Shown: piece after piece, positions 42,388 to 54,836 of the stretch
Position numbering within the stretch: the stretch's first letter is position 1
How the letters are laid out: every line of letters begins with the position of its first letter
Assembly (NCBI GenBank): GCA_029959195.1
Contig: CP114123.1
Location: 868,001 to 932,000, forward strand
Direction of reading: 5' to 3'
DNA: 64,000 nucleotides
Source: Dictyophora rubrovolvata
Taxonomy: Eukaryota; Basidiomycota; Agaricomycetes; Phallales; Phallaceae
Made by a program: the position numbers and the translations under genes
Notes under the pieces: generated by a model
What the model was told of the DNA's origin: nothing
The model's database searches: none
The model's input: only the letters and a program-made list of their open reading frames with translations

Positions 42388-42760
42388 AGTGAAAATTTAT
42401 AAGCGCAAAGCCAGAAAGAGAGTGAATTGAAAATGAGTGAGTTTTAGGAGTAAATTTACTTCCGCGGCGTTCAACTGGCGTCTCGTCCGGGCTGCGCTAT
42501 CTCTGCCCAAGTTCACGTCATATTATTCTAGACGTTCACTTTCTATGATAAAATACAAAGCCGAATGTATTGTGCGGCGATCAGACATGTTGCATGTTCA
42601 GCAGATTACATTTAGTAGATGAATACATGGAATTCTTGATTATAATTGCTATTGTGATACAAATTGCTTGCTCATTTGAAAGTTGAATTTCAGTGCAGGG
42701 AGTTGAATCCACACTTGCTACAGCTCTAAAAATGCAGACCAGAAGCTTGATTGAAATCTA
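42388..42760. other. Intergenic, VNX1-like promoter side
   Basis: 370 bases between two minus-strand genes; nothing is recognised. Confidence 0.4.
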
Positions 42761-44189
42761 TCAAAGGACTTTTTCTTTCGGCCAGTTCAATTGAGGCCCA
42801 ACCTATGGTCAAGGAATTCAACTGGTTGACTTTGAGTGTAACACAAAAGTCCTACCTGAGTGATACACATAGCCCCAAGTTTGTGCCCGACTTGGACAGC
42901 CTCTCCGAGTGACTTTCCCGACGCCAAAGCCGCAACGAATCCACCGGCAAACATATCGCCAGCTCCATTGGTATCAACAATTTGGTCTTCGGGAATTTTA
43001 TCTACAGGATACAACTGTTTTGACCGTTAGCAGAGCACAGGAATTCTACGCGACATGACTACCTTAGGGTTCTCAACATCTTCCGAAGAAACAACTACGG
43101 TAGGTTCAGCACCATGGGTGATAACCACAACCCTAGGTCTTGATGGATTCGTCTTAGTTGAACTGGCGATAGCTTGGGCAACTGCGGTAAGATTCTTGGG
43201 ATCTGGCAATCCCTGTGCACTAGCATAAGCCTCCGCTTCAGCTTCGTTTCCAAACACAACATCGCAGTATGGCAAGATGGCATCCAGCTGAACCTTGAAA
43301 AATTGGGGGATAAATGGCGCAGAAAGGTTGATCGCAAAAACCTGAATTTATATGAGATTAAAGGAATGTCAATCTCTAATAGACGTTGTGGGTACTTTAC
43401 TGGCGAGAGACGCCTTCTTGGCTACTTCCGTAGCGCTCTCTGTACCGTGCGTCAAAAAGTAACCTTCACAATAGAAATACTTGGCATTGTCAATGTATGA
43501 TGCGATTTCAGGAGTAGAGAGATGGTTTATGTTGAATTTCTCCGCCGAACGTAACGTCGTCACTAAAGATCTGCAATATTGGTTGATACATGATCGATTG
43601 ATAACAACTGCAAAGCAATCACCGACCTATGGTGTCCAGTAATGATGACGGCACAAGCCCCTGTTTTTTCGCCTTTAAGCACGTAATAAGCACTTTTCAA
43701 TCCTTCCTTGTCATTGGCTGCTTTTAGCTGAGCGGCGAGAGCATCATCGCCCACGGCACCAATATAGACAACCGAGTTCGAAGGCAGAGCGTACTATATG
43801 CCATTGAGCTACATTAGAAGGGAAAAAAGCAGGAGATCGAGCTAGACATACAGCTGCAGCACGAGCAGTATTCTGGGCTGCCCCGCCGGCGACGTAGGCG
43901 ACGGCATAATTCGCCGTGATCTCGTCGTAGCTTGGAGAAATGTCATGTTAGGCCTGACCCGAGTTAAGCAATATACTATCGATACACATACATTGGCACA
44001 TGAGACTCTTCAGCGAGGATAGCATCATTAGCCTTGAGATTGTATTTCTTCAGTAGCTCCTCGCCATTAGTGACCTTGCGGAATCAGTGTCAATGGTTAT
44101 AAAAGAATGAGAAAGATCAGTTTAGCTCTGGAACGCACTTGAATGTCTAATAAGGGATTTCCTATAACAAAGACGGAATAAGTCGCCAT
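42761..44189 (-). CDS. ADO1: Adenosine kinase
   Basis: It starts MATYSVFVIGNPLLDIQV (an in-frame upstream Met is less likely). Exons give VAYVAGGAAQNTARAAAYAL type sequence, VYIGAVGDDALAAQLKAAN, KTGACAVIITGHHRSLVT and YFYCEGYFLTHGTESATEV. PQFFKVQLDAILPYCDVVFG and VVVITHGAEPTVVV follow, then the PfkB signature DTNGAGDMFAGGFVAAL, with the catalytic Asp in GAGD. A last small exon gives VGPQLNWPKEKVL. The enzyme phosphorylates adenosine to AMP and supports the methyl cycle by clearing S-adenosylhomocysteine. It shares a 400 bp divergent promoter region with EFL1. Many short introns; no break seen. Confidence 0.95.
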
Positions 44190-44587
44190 CGCCAGACGTG
44201 AAGTATTAGAGAATGGATAGAAGAGCGGAAGTGGGCGGTTGTGAAGTTGAAAGGAGTTCAATGTCCGAACTTCAAGTGGGTCTCGGTCGTTCTCAATTAA
44301 TGGCACGGAAAAACTATCTCAAAAAGAATTCGGGGAAACGCGATATTTTTTTTCATAAATTTTGTAAACTTTTCTCAATTGTTGGCTTGAATGGTATAGC
44401 TTAAGTCACATCTGAAAGGCTTCAACTCCAATGCTCGCCGCCGCTCCACACCAACACGAATCAAAATTTGTATAATGATATTTTCTTTTTTTATGCCCTT
44501 TCATCACGGACTCGGTGCTACCCAATCACTTTACATACCCAGCTGGTCATGTCCGGCGCGATTATGTAAACGACCGCTTTCCTCATC
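44190..44587. promoter_or_regulatory. Divergent promoter region ADO1 / EFL1
   Basis: This 398 bp stretch separates the start codons of two head-to-head housekeeping genes, so both promoters must lie here or overlap. T-rich stretches occur near 44347 and 44478-44490. Confidence 0.6.
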
Positions 44588-47500
44588 ATGACTTCGATGG
44601 CGGAGCCGTCGAAAGCAGAAGACGTTCGAGTTATCCAAACAATCGGACATGTCGACCACGGAAAGACAACATTCGTGGACTCTTTACTTGCCGCCAATAA
44701 CATCATCTCCACGAGAATGGCCGGTAAAATACGATATATGGACAGCCGAGAAGATGAACAAGAGCGTGGAATAACCATGGAGAGTAGTGCTGTGTCTTTG
44801 TCCTTCAAAGTTATAGAAAGAGGCAACGAAGGAGGTAATATACGCTTTTAATTACATTTTTGATATATTTTCAAACAAATCGCAGAACCTCGTCCCCGAA
44901 ATTATGTCATAAACCTAGTCGACACGCCAGGCCATGTTGATTTCTCCAGCGAAGTGTCTATTGCATCCCGACTTTGCGACGGCGCCTTGGTTCTTGTGGA
45001 CGTTGTTGAAGGTGTCTGCACTCAGGTTTGTGTCCCAAACTTCTGCGTATTTTGTCTTTGACTTCGAACAAAGCCTTAGACAATCGCTGTGTTACGTCAA
45101 GCATGGCAAGACCGTCTCAAGCCCATTCTGGTGATCAACAAATTCGATAGGCTAATAACCGAGCTTAAACTCTCTCCACTCGAGGCGTATCACCATCTAA
45201 GTCAATTAATTGAGCAAGTAAATGCCGTCATGGGTAGCTTTTTTGCTGGCGAACGTATGGAAGAAGATCTTCGGTGGCGTGAAGAGCGCGAACGTAGAAT
45301 GGCCGAACGCAAACAACAAACAGCCGAAGAAATAGCTTCTCATGCCGTGTCAGATTCCATTGCAGATGATTTTCAAGAGAAGGACGACGAAGACATCTAT
45401 TTTGCACCTGAAAAAGGGAACGTCATTTTTGCATCCGCGATAGATGGATGGGGCTTTCGTATCGGAAAATTTGCGCAGTTGTTTGCAAAAAAACTGGGCA
45501 TGAAAGAGGCTAATTTACGGAAGGTCCTCTGGGGTGACTTCTATCTAGACCCTAAAACAAAGCGAGTCATAACATACAAGCATTTAAAAGGCCGTAATCT
45601 CAAACCGTTGTTCGTTCAGTTCATTCTGGAGAACATCTGGGCCGCTTATGATGGCATAATCCTCAACCCGTAAGTTGACACCCATATCTTAAAGCTCAAA
45701 ACAGACTGCATTCAAACGATTTTCAGTAATCCAGATAAAGTAAACAAAATTATAACCGCTTTAGACCTGAAAATATCCCCTCGAGATTTGAAATCAAGAG
45801 ATCCCAAGTACCTTTTGTCCGTCATCTTCTCCCAATGGCTGTCACTATCAACCTGTACGATCCAAGCAGTCATAGACGTAGTGCCCCCTCCACCCGTTGC
45901 CCAACGCATACGAATTTCCAAAATGATTTACCCGGATTTACATGAAGATACAATTACACCTAAAAACCGTATGGAAACTTATTTGTGGAACTGTGATGCT
46001 AGTGATGACGCCTTTGTCGTCGCCTATGTTAGCAAGATGTTTGCAGTCCCTACAAAAGAGCTTCCGGATAGCAAACCAAAAGGTATGACAGCGGAGGAAT
46101 TGCGAAAACGGGGACGGGAATTGCGAGAGAACAAGAATTCCGAGGGAGCCGACGTTCAGATTGGGGAAGCTATTGAATTACCTGTTGAAAAACAAGTGGC
46201 AGAGCCTTTCGTTGCTGCCAAAGCGGGAGCAGAAGAAACGTTATTAGGCTTTGCTCGACTCTATTCTGGTACGATTCACGTCAACAGCTATATTCACTGC
46301 GTACTACCCAAGTACAACAATTCACTCCCACCAACACATCCCAAAAATACACGATATATATTTACAACTCAAGTCCGGAATTTGTATATCATGATGGGTA
46401 GAGAGTTGCGCCCCGCTGAAAAGGTTACGGCAGGAAACATTTTTGCTATTGCCGGACTTGAAGGCAAAGTATGGCGCAGTGCTACTATTTGCGCCCCTGG
46501 GGGCCTACAAGGTGCTGCGACACTAAATGACGAGAGTGCGGAACATATACTCAATCTCGGTGCTCTGACCCGACAGGTAAGCCATATTCAACGTTTTACA
46601 GATTCGGAGTTGACTTTTATCTATTCGAGACCCTTCCCATCGTTCGGGTAGCATTAGAAACAGTTCACACGGGTAAATTCGAGCCTTTGATTATATCTCT
46701 TCACTTATGAAATTTTCTAGCGGATATGCCTAAACTAATAAAAGGGTTGCGCTTATTGAGTCAAAGCGACCCTTGCGTAGAAACGTTCCAACAACAAACT
46801 GGCGAGCATGTTATCTTGACTGCTGGTGAACTTCATTTCGAGGTATGGTATTTGATATGTCGTCCTACCACGTTAAACTGGCATGCTATCCCAGAGATGT
46901 GTGAAAGACCTTCGTGAACGGTTTGCCAAAGTTGAAATTCAAGCTTCGAACCCAATAGTTCCTTTCAGAGAGACAGCGATTCACGCACCTGGTCTGTCAT
47001 TTTCCCCATGTATGTCTCCCTCAAGTTTTAATCTCTTTTCAGACCTTCAGCCTCCCAAGGCAGGTGCAAACCACCCGCGTGGGACAGTATTAGGCACCGC
47101 TGTCCAAAGCATAGTGAAATTTACTTTACGTGCAATACCCCTTCCCGCCGAAATAATTGAATTTCTGCAAGCCAATATATCGATTATCAAAAAACTTGGC
47201 GAACTATCTGGATCGCAGGACTTACAACGATACCAGCAGCTGGCGAGCAGTGTCGGTGAAACCATTAGCTCGGAAACAACTGCCCGAGAAGCTGAAGAAG
47301 TAGGAGAAGATGACTCGTATGAGCTTGCTAATGTGCTGTCAGGAGAAGTTCAACGAAAACCTACTGTCAAGCTGCCGGATTTTTGGCAAGCTCTTGCGAA
47401 ATTGTTTGATGCCGCTGGTCAGGATTGGAAAAATACTGCAGATAAAATATGGTCTTTTGGACCATATCACTACGGACCGAACATTCTTTTGGACCGAAGG

Positions 47501-48486
47501 GCAGGAACAACTAATTCGTGTGTTTTTTAGTGCTATTTTTCTTCGTTGACCTTTTTGTTTATTCTGTTTTATTTGTAGCTTGCGAGATCATACAAAAAGA
47601 CCCTCGGACGGCAGAGTTCTCCGAGATTTTGATGATAGTATCGAAACCGGGTTTCAACTTGCCACGTTTCAAGGACCTTTATGTGCAGAGCCTGTCATAG
47701 GCATGGCATTCGTTCTTCAGGATCTTACAGTCGGAGAGTCAGATGATGAGATCCGTACGTATCATTTATTAGACTCCGCAATCACTAAATCAAGCGACTT
47801 GCATATTAGCAAATTCTCGAATAGCTGGCTCGTTAATTACCGCAACCAAAGAAGCTTGTAGAAATGGAATGCTCGACTGGTCTCCTCGGTTGATGTTGGC
47901 TATGTATTCATGTGACATTCAGGCATCGAGTGAGCCCCGAATTTAACGTAATTTAAAAATCCTAGTTTTGATTATTTTTTAATATTTGCAGCGGAGGTTT
48001 TGGGCAAAGTTTATGGGACTGTGGCCAAGCGCCGCGGTAGAATAACAGCAGAAGAAATAAAAGAAGGAACGAGCTACTTTACGGTCAAAGCTATGTTACC
48101 GGTAGTTGAGAGTTTTGGTTTCTCGCATGGTTTGTTTTTGCATAATTCTGCTTGTATCGTAAAAATTTGTTGACATTAGTGCTATGTAGACATCCGAATA
48201 CGGACTTCTGGTGCAGCCAGTCCACAACTAATATTCAGCGGGTATGTTCTACATCATTTTCATTTTGACATTGGATTATGCTCAAAATATTTGCAGATAT
48301 GAGATGTATGACCAGGATCCCTTCTGGGTTCCTACGACGGAAGAAGAATTAGAAGACCTGGGCGAAAAAGCCGATAGAGAAAACATTGCTAGAGCGTATA
48401 TGAACAGCGTCCGTGAACGCAAGGGTATGTTTGTTGAGAAGAAGATTATTCAGTTTGCGGAGAAACAGAGGACTTTGAAACGCTAA
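44588..48486 (+). CDS. EFL1: 60S ribosome-assembly GTPase EFL1/RIA1
   Basis: It starts [20 protein letters not shown]. GTPase motifs: G1 GHVDHGKTT; switch I region [18 protein letters not shown]3 [15 protein letters not shown]4 VINKFD. An acidic/charged insert (about 45245-45400) precedes [16 protein letters not shown], and EF-2-like domains II-V follow. These include [28 protein letters not shown], and near the end [20 protein letters not shown] and LPVVESFGF. The C-terminus [20 protein letters not shown] ... [16 protein letters not shown] is the EFL1-type end, not that of EF-2. With Sdo1/SBDS it releases Tif6 (eIF6) from cytoplasmic pre-60S particles. About ten short introns. It converges on the SET-domain gene with only 95 bp between stops. 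Confidence 0.95.
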
Positions 48487-48581
48487 CGTTTGTATACAAA
48501 AAAATATATTCCACATAGCTTATATAAATATATGGAACCCAGGACAAGTCGTTGGGGAATTGTGCAATTCAGACCCATGAG

Positions 48582-49976
48582 TCAAATTTCTGGGGAACCG
48601 ACACTCATCCTTTCGCTTCTCTTGCCCCAATTTGGATTACGTCGTGGATTTTCGACGATGTAACGCATGTTTGCTACTTCAGTGCTGTCTTGTCCCAATT
48701 CATAACCAAACCATTCTTGCGCCAGAAGCGCCCATTGCTTAGCAGCATTCTCACTATTATTTCCAGCATCAAACAACGATTAAACCAGACCTCGAAACGC
48801 TACTCACTCTGAATGAGCCACTGCTACATGAACGGCATCGGTAGCCCATTGGCCTCGTCTATGGAAAATTGAAAATTTCAGCACTAGTTATAACAAGAAA
48901 CAAGAGAACAAAACATACTCGCTCCAATAACCTTCGTCTTCACTTAATTTCCATATGGAGCGAATGGTATCCACGGCCTCTTTTCCGGAAATTGCATGTG
49001 AGTCCCAGGTGGATAGAACTTGCCTAAGCCTTGTTATTTCTTGTAGCCGGTTATCCGAAGCTAACGATTCGGCTCCGGGAAGCGAACACACTTTGCAAGT
49101 GCAATGGAATTTATAGTGTTCTAATAGATGCTCCCTGAATAGGTGGTAGGATTATTGTCTGTTTTGGAGGACGAGACTGAAAGATCCTTTACCGACGTTG
49201 ATCACGAGGTTTCTTTGTGTCGAAGTAAGCGGTGAGGAGTTCCTAATATGATTGTATAAGTCAAGTATCAAAATCACCAGAGATATAATAACCAACCTCC
49301 CCTTTCGAAATATTTCTCAAAGCATGAACAGCTACATGTCATGTTTCAGATAATCTTCCAGAATTCTAGGGTCGACGGGAAACAAAAAGATACCCAAAAT
49401 ATTCTCCTTTTCTTTGTACGAATAGACGACATTGAACGCAGAGGAGCAGCCGTGATTCAAACGAGCAGTTCGGGGGAACATACCGACCCGGTTTGGTCCA
49501 GCTGCAATTCCGTTGGTTTGAATTATAGAAACGGGTATTAGATCTTGTGAAACGTTGGGATCTGCATGAGACAAATTGAAAAATTCGTATTGCTGGTCTG
49601 TGGACAAGGCTGAAAGTTGATCGTCGATGTATCCAACGGGATCCTCAGTCACTTTCTGCAATTGAGCTGTCGCGAACACTTGATGTTCAAGAGAAACCTA
49701 CGTTTTTGAGGTATTAAAAGCAGTGGTTTTTCTGTTATAATCCGTTCGCCTCGCTAGAGGTAGTTTTGAAGATTTTCAGAAAAGCGATGATAAGTGAGAC
49801 TAAGTAAGACTCACCTCGATATGTCTTGAAGCTACCATGCCTTTGCCTTTGCCGGGAATCTCAACTATTTGGTACGGGATGATGTCATCATGAATGGACT
49901 TCACATTGGATTGAAACCTCCGTGTAAGTATAGTAATAATAATAATCATAATTATACGGAATGCAGCTGTTTGCAT
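48582..49976 (-). CDS. SET-domain protein (SMYD/SET5-like, no MYND finger)
   Basis: It starts MQTAAFRIIMIIIITILTRR, a short hydrophobic N-terminus that may be a membrane anchor. IPYQIVEIPGKGKGMVASRH opens the SET domain. RVGMFPRTARLNHGCSSAFN is the R-x-N-H-x-C cofactor-site motif (Gly replaces the usual Ser of NHSC). EELLTAYFDTKKPRDQRR covers the catalytic Tyr region. FHCTCKVCSLPGAE gives the post-SET C-x-C-x2-C zinc site. A helical C-terminal part ends SERMSVGSPEI. It is probably a protein lysine methyltransferase; substrate unknown. Several short introns. No MYND finger was seen between SET-N and the NHGC motif. Confidence 0.82.
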
Positions 49977-50260
49977 GTGACTTTTGAACTTTGAACTGCT
50001 TGGGCTTGCTGGCGTGGTCGGAACGTTATCTCGGGTTGTCTAGAGTAAGAGACTCTGGGTGAGAAACACATTCTTCTGGTATTGAGATAGAAGTTACATT
50101 CGGTGGTTCATGTTTTGTAGCAGTGGCCTTTTCAGGCTTCCGCTTCTTTGCTTTGCTAGACATATGGATAATGGGACTTGGAGAACACCGTGGCTCCGAA
50201 ATCAAGGGCGTGTCACGTGTGACACAAGTCACAAGTTTCCTTACCAACAACCACAAAATC
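49977..50260. promoter_or_regulatory. Divergent promoter with E-box palindrome
   Basis: 284 bp lie between the SET-domain and YAE1 start codons. GTGTCACGTGTGACAC at about 50206-50221 is an inverted repeat (GTGTCA / TGACAC) around CGTG and contains the E-box CACGTG, a bHLH (Cbf1/Pho4-type) site. It lies about 45 bp upstream of the YAE1 ATG. Confidence 0.6.
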
Positions 50261-50814
50261 ATGATTGACGATGACGATATCTGGAATCAGATAGACGATA
50301 TACACAATCAAGAATGGAGAAAATTGGATAATGATTTCACCAATGTAAGCTCAAAAGTACACTTTTTTGTTCGTGAAAAAAATTATAACGTAAGCTGCCC
50401 TAGGCAGGGTACCGGGAAGGCATAACCGCTGGCAAAGAAAATTCGCTTCAGGAAGGCTTTGATGAAGGTTTTGCGACTGTTGGCGTGCCTTTGGGACGTG
50501 ATGTCGGAAAATTACGGGGCATCGCGAGTGCCTGTATAAGCCTCTTGACATCATCTGGTCAAGCTGCCGCCTATCCCCCATTAACAGAGCTGCAAGATAT
50601 TCTTCGATGTCTCAATCAATTACGCTTTAAAGACCTTGTGTCTCCCGATCTACAGGCTGAAGAACATATGAAGGAGCACGTGCAGTCCGACGAAACTTTA
50701 TCCGGAACGGCGGACGAAGAGAAACATAATATGGCTATCAATACTTCAAGGGACTGCAAAATTCGCCTGCAGCGAATCGTAGAGCAGCTTGGGCTACAAT
50801 TAATCATCTCGTGA
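50261..50814 (+). CDS. YAE1: YAE1-like protein with deca-GX3 motif
   Basis: It starts MIDDDDIWNQIDDIHNQEWR. The intron 50345-50403 joins DFTN to AGYREGITAGKENSLQEGFD, then EGFATVGVPLGRDVGKLRG. That gives repeated G-x3-G spacing, the deca-GX3 motif of Yae1/Lto1. The remainder is helical and acidic, ending VEQLGLQLIIS. Yae1 with Lto1 is the adaptor that brings the cytosolic iron-sulfur machinery to the ABC protein Rli1 (ABCE1). Length (about 164 residues) fits the family. The frame is intact. Confidence 0.88.
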
Positions 50815-51913
50815 ATCGAACCACGTCATGGTCTATCTGAACTCGATCCCAGGATATTACTGACTCGTGAGTGGTTTGCTGCCTTCCAAACGTTTTTGTA
50901 AAATCGCATACTTCTGTAGTGTCGTGCAACCTAAATAAGGTTTCTTAATTAACTTCGCTGGCGAAGCGCGCTAGAGCCTATAGAAGCATGAGCTCACGGA
51001 AACCGTATCGCTTTAGCCGCAACCTTTCCACTGAACTACGATCGCATCTCACAAAATTTATCTGGGTGCAAGCAGCTTGCCTAATTTGTTTCTCTCTGCA
51101 AAATCTGTGATAAGGTTTGAAGACTTTAATCACAAAACTGCTTCGCGAATTAGAGAACCATAGCAAACGGTCCGGTTGCTTATTACTTCCCTCGCACCAC
51201 TTCCCTCTGCTTCGTACGTAATACACTTTGGTGTCAATTCGGATTAGAAGCCGCGAAATTCTTGTTACGAAATGAACTAGGGAATGCCACCTAATGTCGG
51301 AAACCCAGTTCGGGGCTTCGAGATGGCGTGACTTGGGCTGAGCCCATGTCGCATCTTTTATATATAACCGGAGACGCAGTTTGCCATACGTGTCGGTTTT
51401 TGGATTGGACTAGTATGTGTGTCAATCGTAGATCTTGCTTTTTTTAGGTCTTCAATACCGACACAAATAGATTTCATAGTGAAATGTTAATGGTGATCAG
51501 TGACATTAGGCACTGGTGATATTCTAACCATTTCCGGTTATCACATCACTGAATACTCAAGTACTCAAAGTACTCAAATCTCACGCTGTGCACTCTGTTA
51601 TGCCATATCTATGCCAAAATGGTATCCTGAGAAGTTCGCCCTAGTCGCGACTCGCACCGTACTGTTTTTACATAATTTCTCACATTCATTCTTCTTCCTT
51701 TTTCAAAAATGATGTTTTTTGATCCTTAATTTAGCTCAATATACTATCCAAACTTAAAATTCTTACTTCTACTATGGCACACGAGTCGTCTGATTGTCCA
51801 GACTCTCGCACGCGCAGGCGCCAACAGTGAACACGTCTGGTCACGACCTGTCACACAGCAACAGTTGACTAATTGCTCTCGCCAGCTTCAGCCTTCAGCA
51901 TCGCGTCCCCAAA
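50815..51913. other. Intergenic, about 1.1 kb
   Basis: No gene is recognised. A short tandem of ACTCAAGTACTCAAAGTACT lies at about 51552-51576. The frame at 51500-51712 shows no family features. The right end should hold the promoter of the histone-fold gene. Confidence 0.4.
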
Positions 51914-52732
51914 ATGGAGGAAATTCCTCAGAATCAAGAAGAAATCCAGATGGAAATTGCCGATACTTCGGTGAAGAAAGTCAAAGGACAAACAAAAGTG
52001 CCCCCACTTGCTGATAGGGCACCAGGTAAATCGCTTCTACCAACAGCAAGAGTTCAGCGAATCATGAAAGCTGATAAAGTAATCTTTGAAATCTTGCTTT
52101 TTAAATGAATGATTACAATCGATTAAGTACAGGAGCTATCTACTTGTAACAGGGAGGCCGTGTTTTTGATTTCGGTCGCAACGGTAAGAAGAGGGTTTTC
52201 CCTCGAAAGGTTTGCATGTTTTCATGTACGTTCTAGGAGGAATTCGTAAAACGACTGGGAAGGGCAGCCCAACAACAAGCTGTCAGGGAAAAAAGAAGCA
52301 CAGTTCAACGAAAAGACCTCGGTAGGCGGTGTTCTGACAGCCTTATATAAAGATAGGAACTAAGCGAAATTTACAAGCCACTGCTGCGCGCCGAGGGGAA
52401 GAATTTGCATTTCTAGAGGGTGAGTATATTACGACTCGTTTATATCGCCCAATGGAAAAGGGGAAAACGTTGAAAAATGCATCTTTTTAGAACTGTTGTC
52501 TATTAATGTGCCAACTGCACCACCAGCTCCGACGGCAAAGCGCAAACCAAAAACGAACGCTAATCCTGGAACAAATATTAAAGATGTTCTATCAAAAGTA
52601 GCATCTAATGAACAAAATACTGAGGGAAATTCTGGTTCGATATCCGGCTTTCAACGGGGCGCCCAACTTGAAAATACTCACGACAGTGGCAGCCAAGACG
52701 TCGAACAAGAGGAAACAATGAGCACATCCTGA
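51914..52732 (+). CDS. Histone-fold protein, Dpb3/POLE4 or CHRAC type
   Basis: It starts MEEIPQNQEEIQMEIADTSV, then LLPTARVQRIMKADK, ELSTCNREAVFLISVAT, EEFVKRLGRAAQQQAVREKR and STVQRKDL. This is the CBFD/NF-YC-type histone fold of DNA polymerase epsilon subunit C (Dpb3) and CHRAC-15/17 partners. The basic/Pro-rich C-terminus PPAPTAKRKPKTNANPG ends SQDVEQEETMSTS. Introns with GT-AG ends fit after ADK, SVAT and KDL. It probably pairs with a second histone-fold subunit in replication or chromatin remodelling; which complex cannot be decided here. It ends 60 bp from the convergent HIT gene. Confidence 0.83.
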
Positions 52733-52792
52733 TATTTTTTTCGAGCTTTTTTTATTGTATTACTCGCTTTGGAGATATCGTGTAGCTATTTA

Positions 52793-53509
52793 TCATAATT
52801 TGCTCTTAATTAGTTGGCACAGCTCATGACCTTCTTCGTCATCCAGTTCTCCGTGTTTCCGTGAACAAAATTCTTTTCGATGGATCTGGGGATTTGTCAG
52901 CGGAATCATAGGTGCTACCGCGTGTTCTGAATTATCGAAAACTGGGGCAGGAACGATGTGATAGTGAACCTATTGACAAGTGATCAGAATCGGGAAGGGC
53001 ACTTGAGAGAAAAGAACCACATGAGGAACTGCTTGGGCGTACTCCTGGTTACAAACGACATTCAAGGCAGTATTGTCCAGCGCTGTCAACGATTCATCAG
53101 ATTCGGCAGATTTCAGCACGATTATTATAAGAATGTACCATTTGTTAGCGCATTGGCAACTTTGGAAACCGCTGCACCCATCGCGCCCGCCACATCTGGC
53201 GGAAGTTCAGAAACACGTTTGCAATGGATTTTGGGTACAACCAGCGTGTGACCACGGCGTATTGGGAGAATATCTGTAAGCAATTTCTAGACCATTATTT
53301 TTTCTAATTACGGTGCAATATTTCCAATATTACTTCCCTAAGAAGGCCAGGACATTTTCGTTCTCATAGATCTTGAAGGCTGGTGCCACGTTTTGCACTA
53401 TCCGGCAGAAGACACAGAATTCAGCTGTAGTTGCCGTGCTGCTATGATCACCTTTCCAATTTGGTGCTATTTCCCTAGTTGTGTGGGATTTAATAATGTG
53501 AGAAGTCAT
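52793..53509 (-). CDS. HIT-family nucleotide hydrolase
   Basis: The ATG at 53507-53509 starts MTSHIIKSHTTREIAPNWKG. CVFCRIVQNVAPAFKIYENE then NVLAFL is the typical HIT N-terminus with its C-x2-C. GDILPIRRGHTLVVPKIHCK, VSELPPDVAGAMGAAVSKVA and VVCNQEYAQAVPH follow. After a small intron comes VHYHIVPAPVF, giving the catalytic triad motif H-V-H-Y-H. The end is ELCQLIKSKL. HIT proteins hydrolyse nucleotide phosphoramidates or related bonds. At about 190 residues the size is right. Three or four short introns; intact by inspection. Confidence 0.86.
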
Positions 53510-53801
53510 ATAGAAGTGTGAAGATATATCAGCTTTAAGTGGTTGCGGATAAGTTGACGTTCACAAATCAAGAAACGAAGCTATCCACTGGCGCAAGATT
53601 ATGTTGTCACGTGCTTGCATTCCGGAAAACAATGGGCGTGACTGGAAGCAAACTGTTCTTTCAAAAAACAAAATATTTGAAAAAAGGTTACGAATGTCTA
53701 CAATCAATACATATTTAATAGTTTTAAGAAATAAATATTTTGGCGGCGGTGTCAAACCTCGACTCGGAAATGAGGTGACTGTTGTTCAGTAAACCTGGAA
53801 G

Positions 53802-54836
53802 CTACACGTGATTTGCACCTCTGTACCGTTCATGAACAAATAGCGACCGCTCGTCCATGGAACAGCGATTCGACCGGAGGCCAGCTAGAAATTGCTCAAT
53901 GAGCATTTTTGTCATAAACGAAGATAATAATTCCCAATACTGCTCACCAACTGAAACGCTTTGAGTTTTATTATGTTCCCCAGTGATCGTTCTGAGGGAA
54001 TTCCAGTCCATTCCATGATCCTTCCATAGCTTATGCTGTTCCTCTTTTCCGATAACTTTAGGAACAAGAACGACTCGGCTATCCCTAAGCTTGTTCAATT
54101 CAGCCATTAATCTGGACTGTTCCAGTGAGATAGAAGCTTCGGATTGCCCAGAATTCGCGAACATCTGCCAAGGTAAAACGAGCAGGCGGACCAAGGTTCG
54201 CGATGGTAGCAGCGCGTTGATCGTTCGGAGTATGTACGCCATACTGGCATTCATTGCATATGAAATCGCCATGTGGGTCAGGTTGGGTAACTGAGAAATT
54301 TTCTGAGCCACATCGGGGTGTATCTGGCCGTTCAATAAATAGAGATGCGTCACATTGCCTAGCACGACGGTCGGAACGCTGCAAAAAATCATCGAAGATG
54401 TGACCATGAAAACGAATCTAGGCCGACAACTGAGGGATTCGGTTGTCTCCGTCAGACAAGCTTGATCGAGACACAAATCATTGACATGACTACAGGTAGC
54501 CAAAATGCTCGCAATCATCCGTTTGAAATTCCGATTATTTGGTAGAGCTGGAACCATATGAGACTGAGGTGCTATACAGAGCCGCCGCACGTGTTTTTTG
54601 AAGAAAGATGCAGGTCGTTTTGTGACAACGTACGCAAATGAAGCAATTTGCTCCGGGGTGGATAACACGACTGTGTGGTAAATCTGCGATTCTACAACGG
54701 GTTGGACCCAGGAAGAGACGTGAGATAATTTGAGAGCTGTGGGCATATCGCCCTGAGAACCCACTGCTTCAAATATTTGAAGTATGAGCTCGGGTTGTAA
54801 TTGACGAAATTGAGGGGAAAGAGTGTCCTTAGCCAT
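53802..54836 (-). CDS. F-box-like protein
   Basis: A single uninterrupted frame of 344 residues starts MAKDTLSPQFRQLQPELILQ. The N-terminal LQPELILQIFEAVGS ... LSHVSSWVQPVVESQIYHTV has the F-box-like layout common in large Agaricomycete families. LRR-like leucine patterns follow (RTINALLPSRTLVRLLVLPW, VTHLYLLNGQ, LPNLTHMAISY). It may be a substrate-recognition subunit of an SCF ubiquitin ligase, but many such proteins are uncharacterised. The frame is complete. Confidence 0.7.
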   Translation of the reverse strand: MAKDTLSPQFRQLQPELILQIFEAVGSQGDMPTALKLSHVSSWVQPVVESQIYHTVVLSTPEQIASFAYVVTKRPASFFKKHVRRLCIAPQSHMVPALPNNRNFKRMIASILATCSHVNDLCLDQACLTETTESLSCRPRFVFMVTSSMIFCSVPTVVLGNVTHLYLLNGQIHPDVAQKISQLPNLTHMAISYAMNASMAYILRTINALLPSRTLVRLLVLPWQMFANSGQSEASISLEQSRLMAELNKLRDSRVVLVPKVIGKEEQHKLWKDHGMDWNSLRTITGEHNKTQSVSVGEQYWELLSSFMTKMLIEQFLAGLRSNRCSMDERSLFVHERYRGANHV

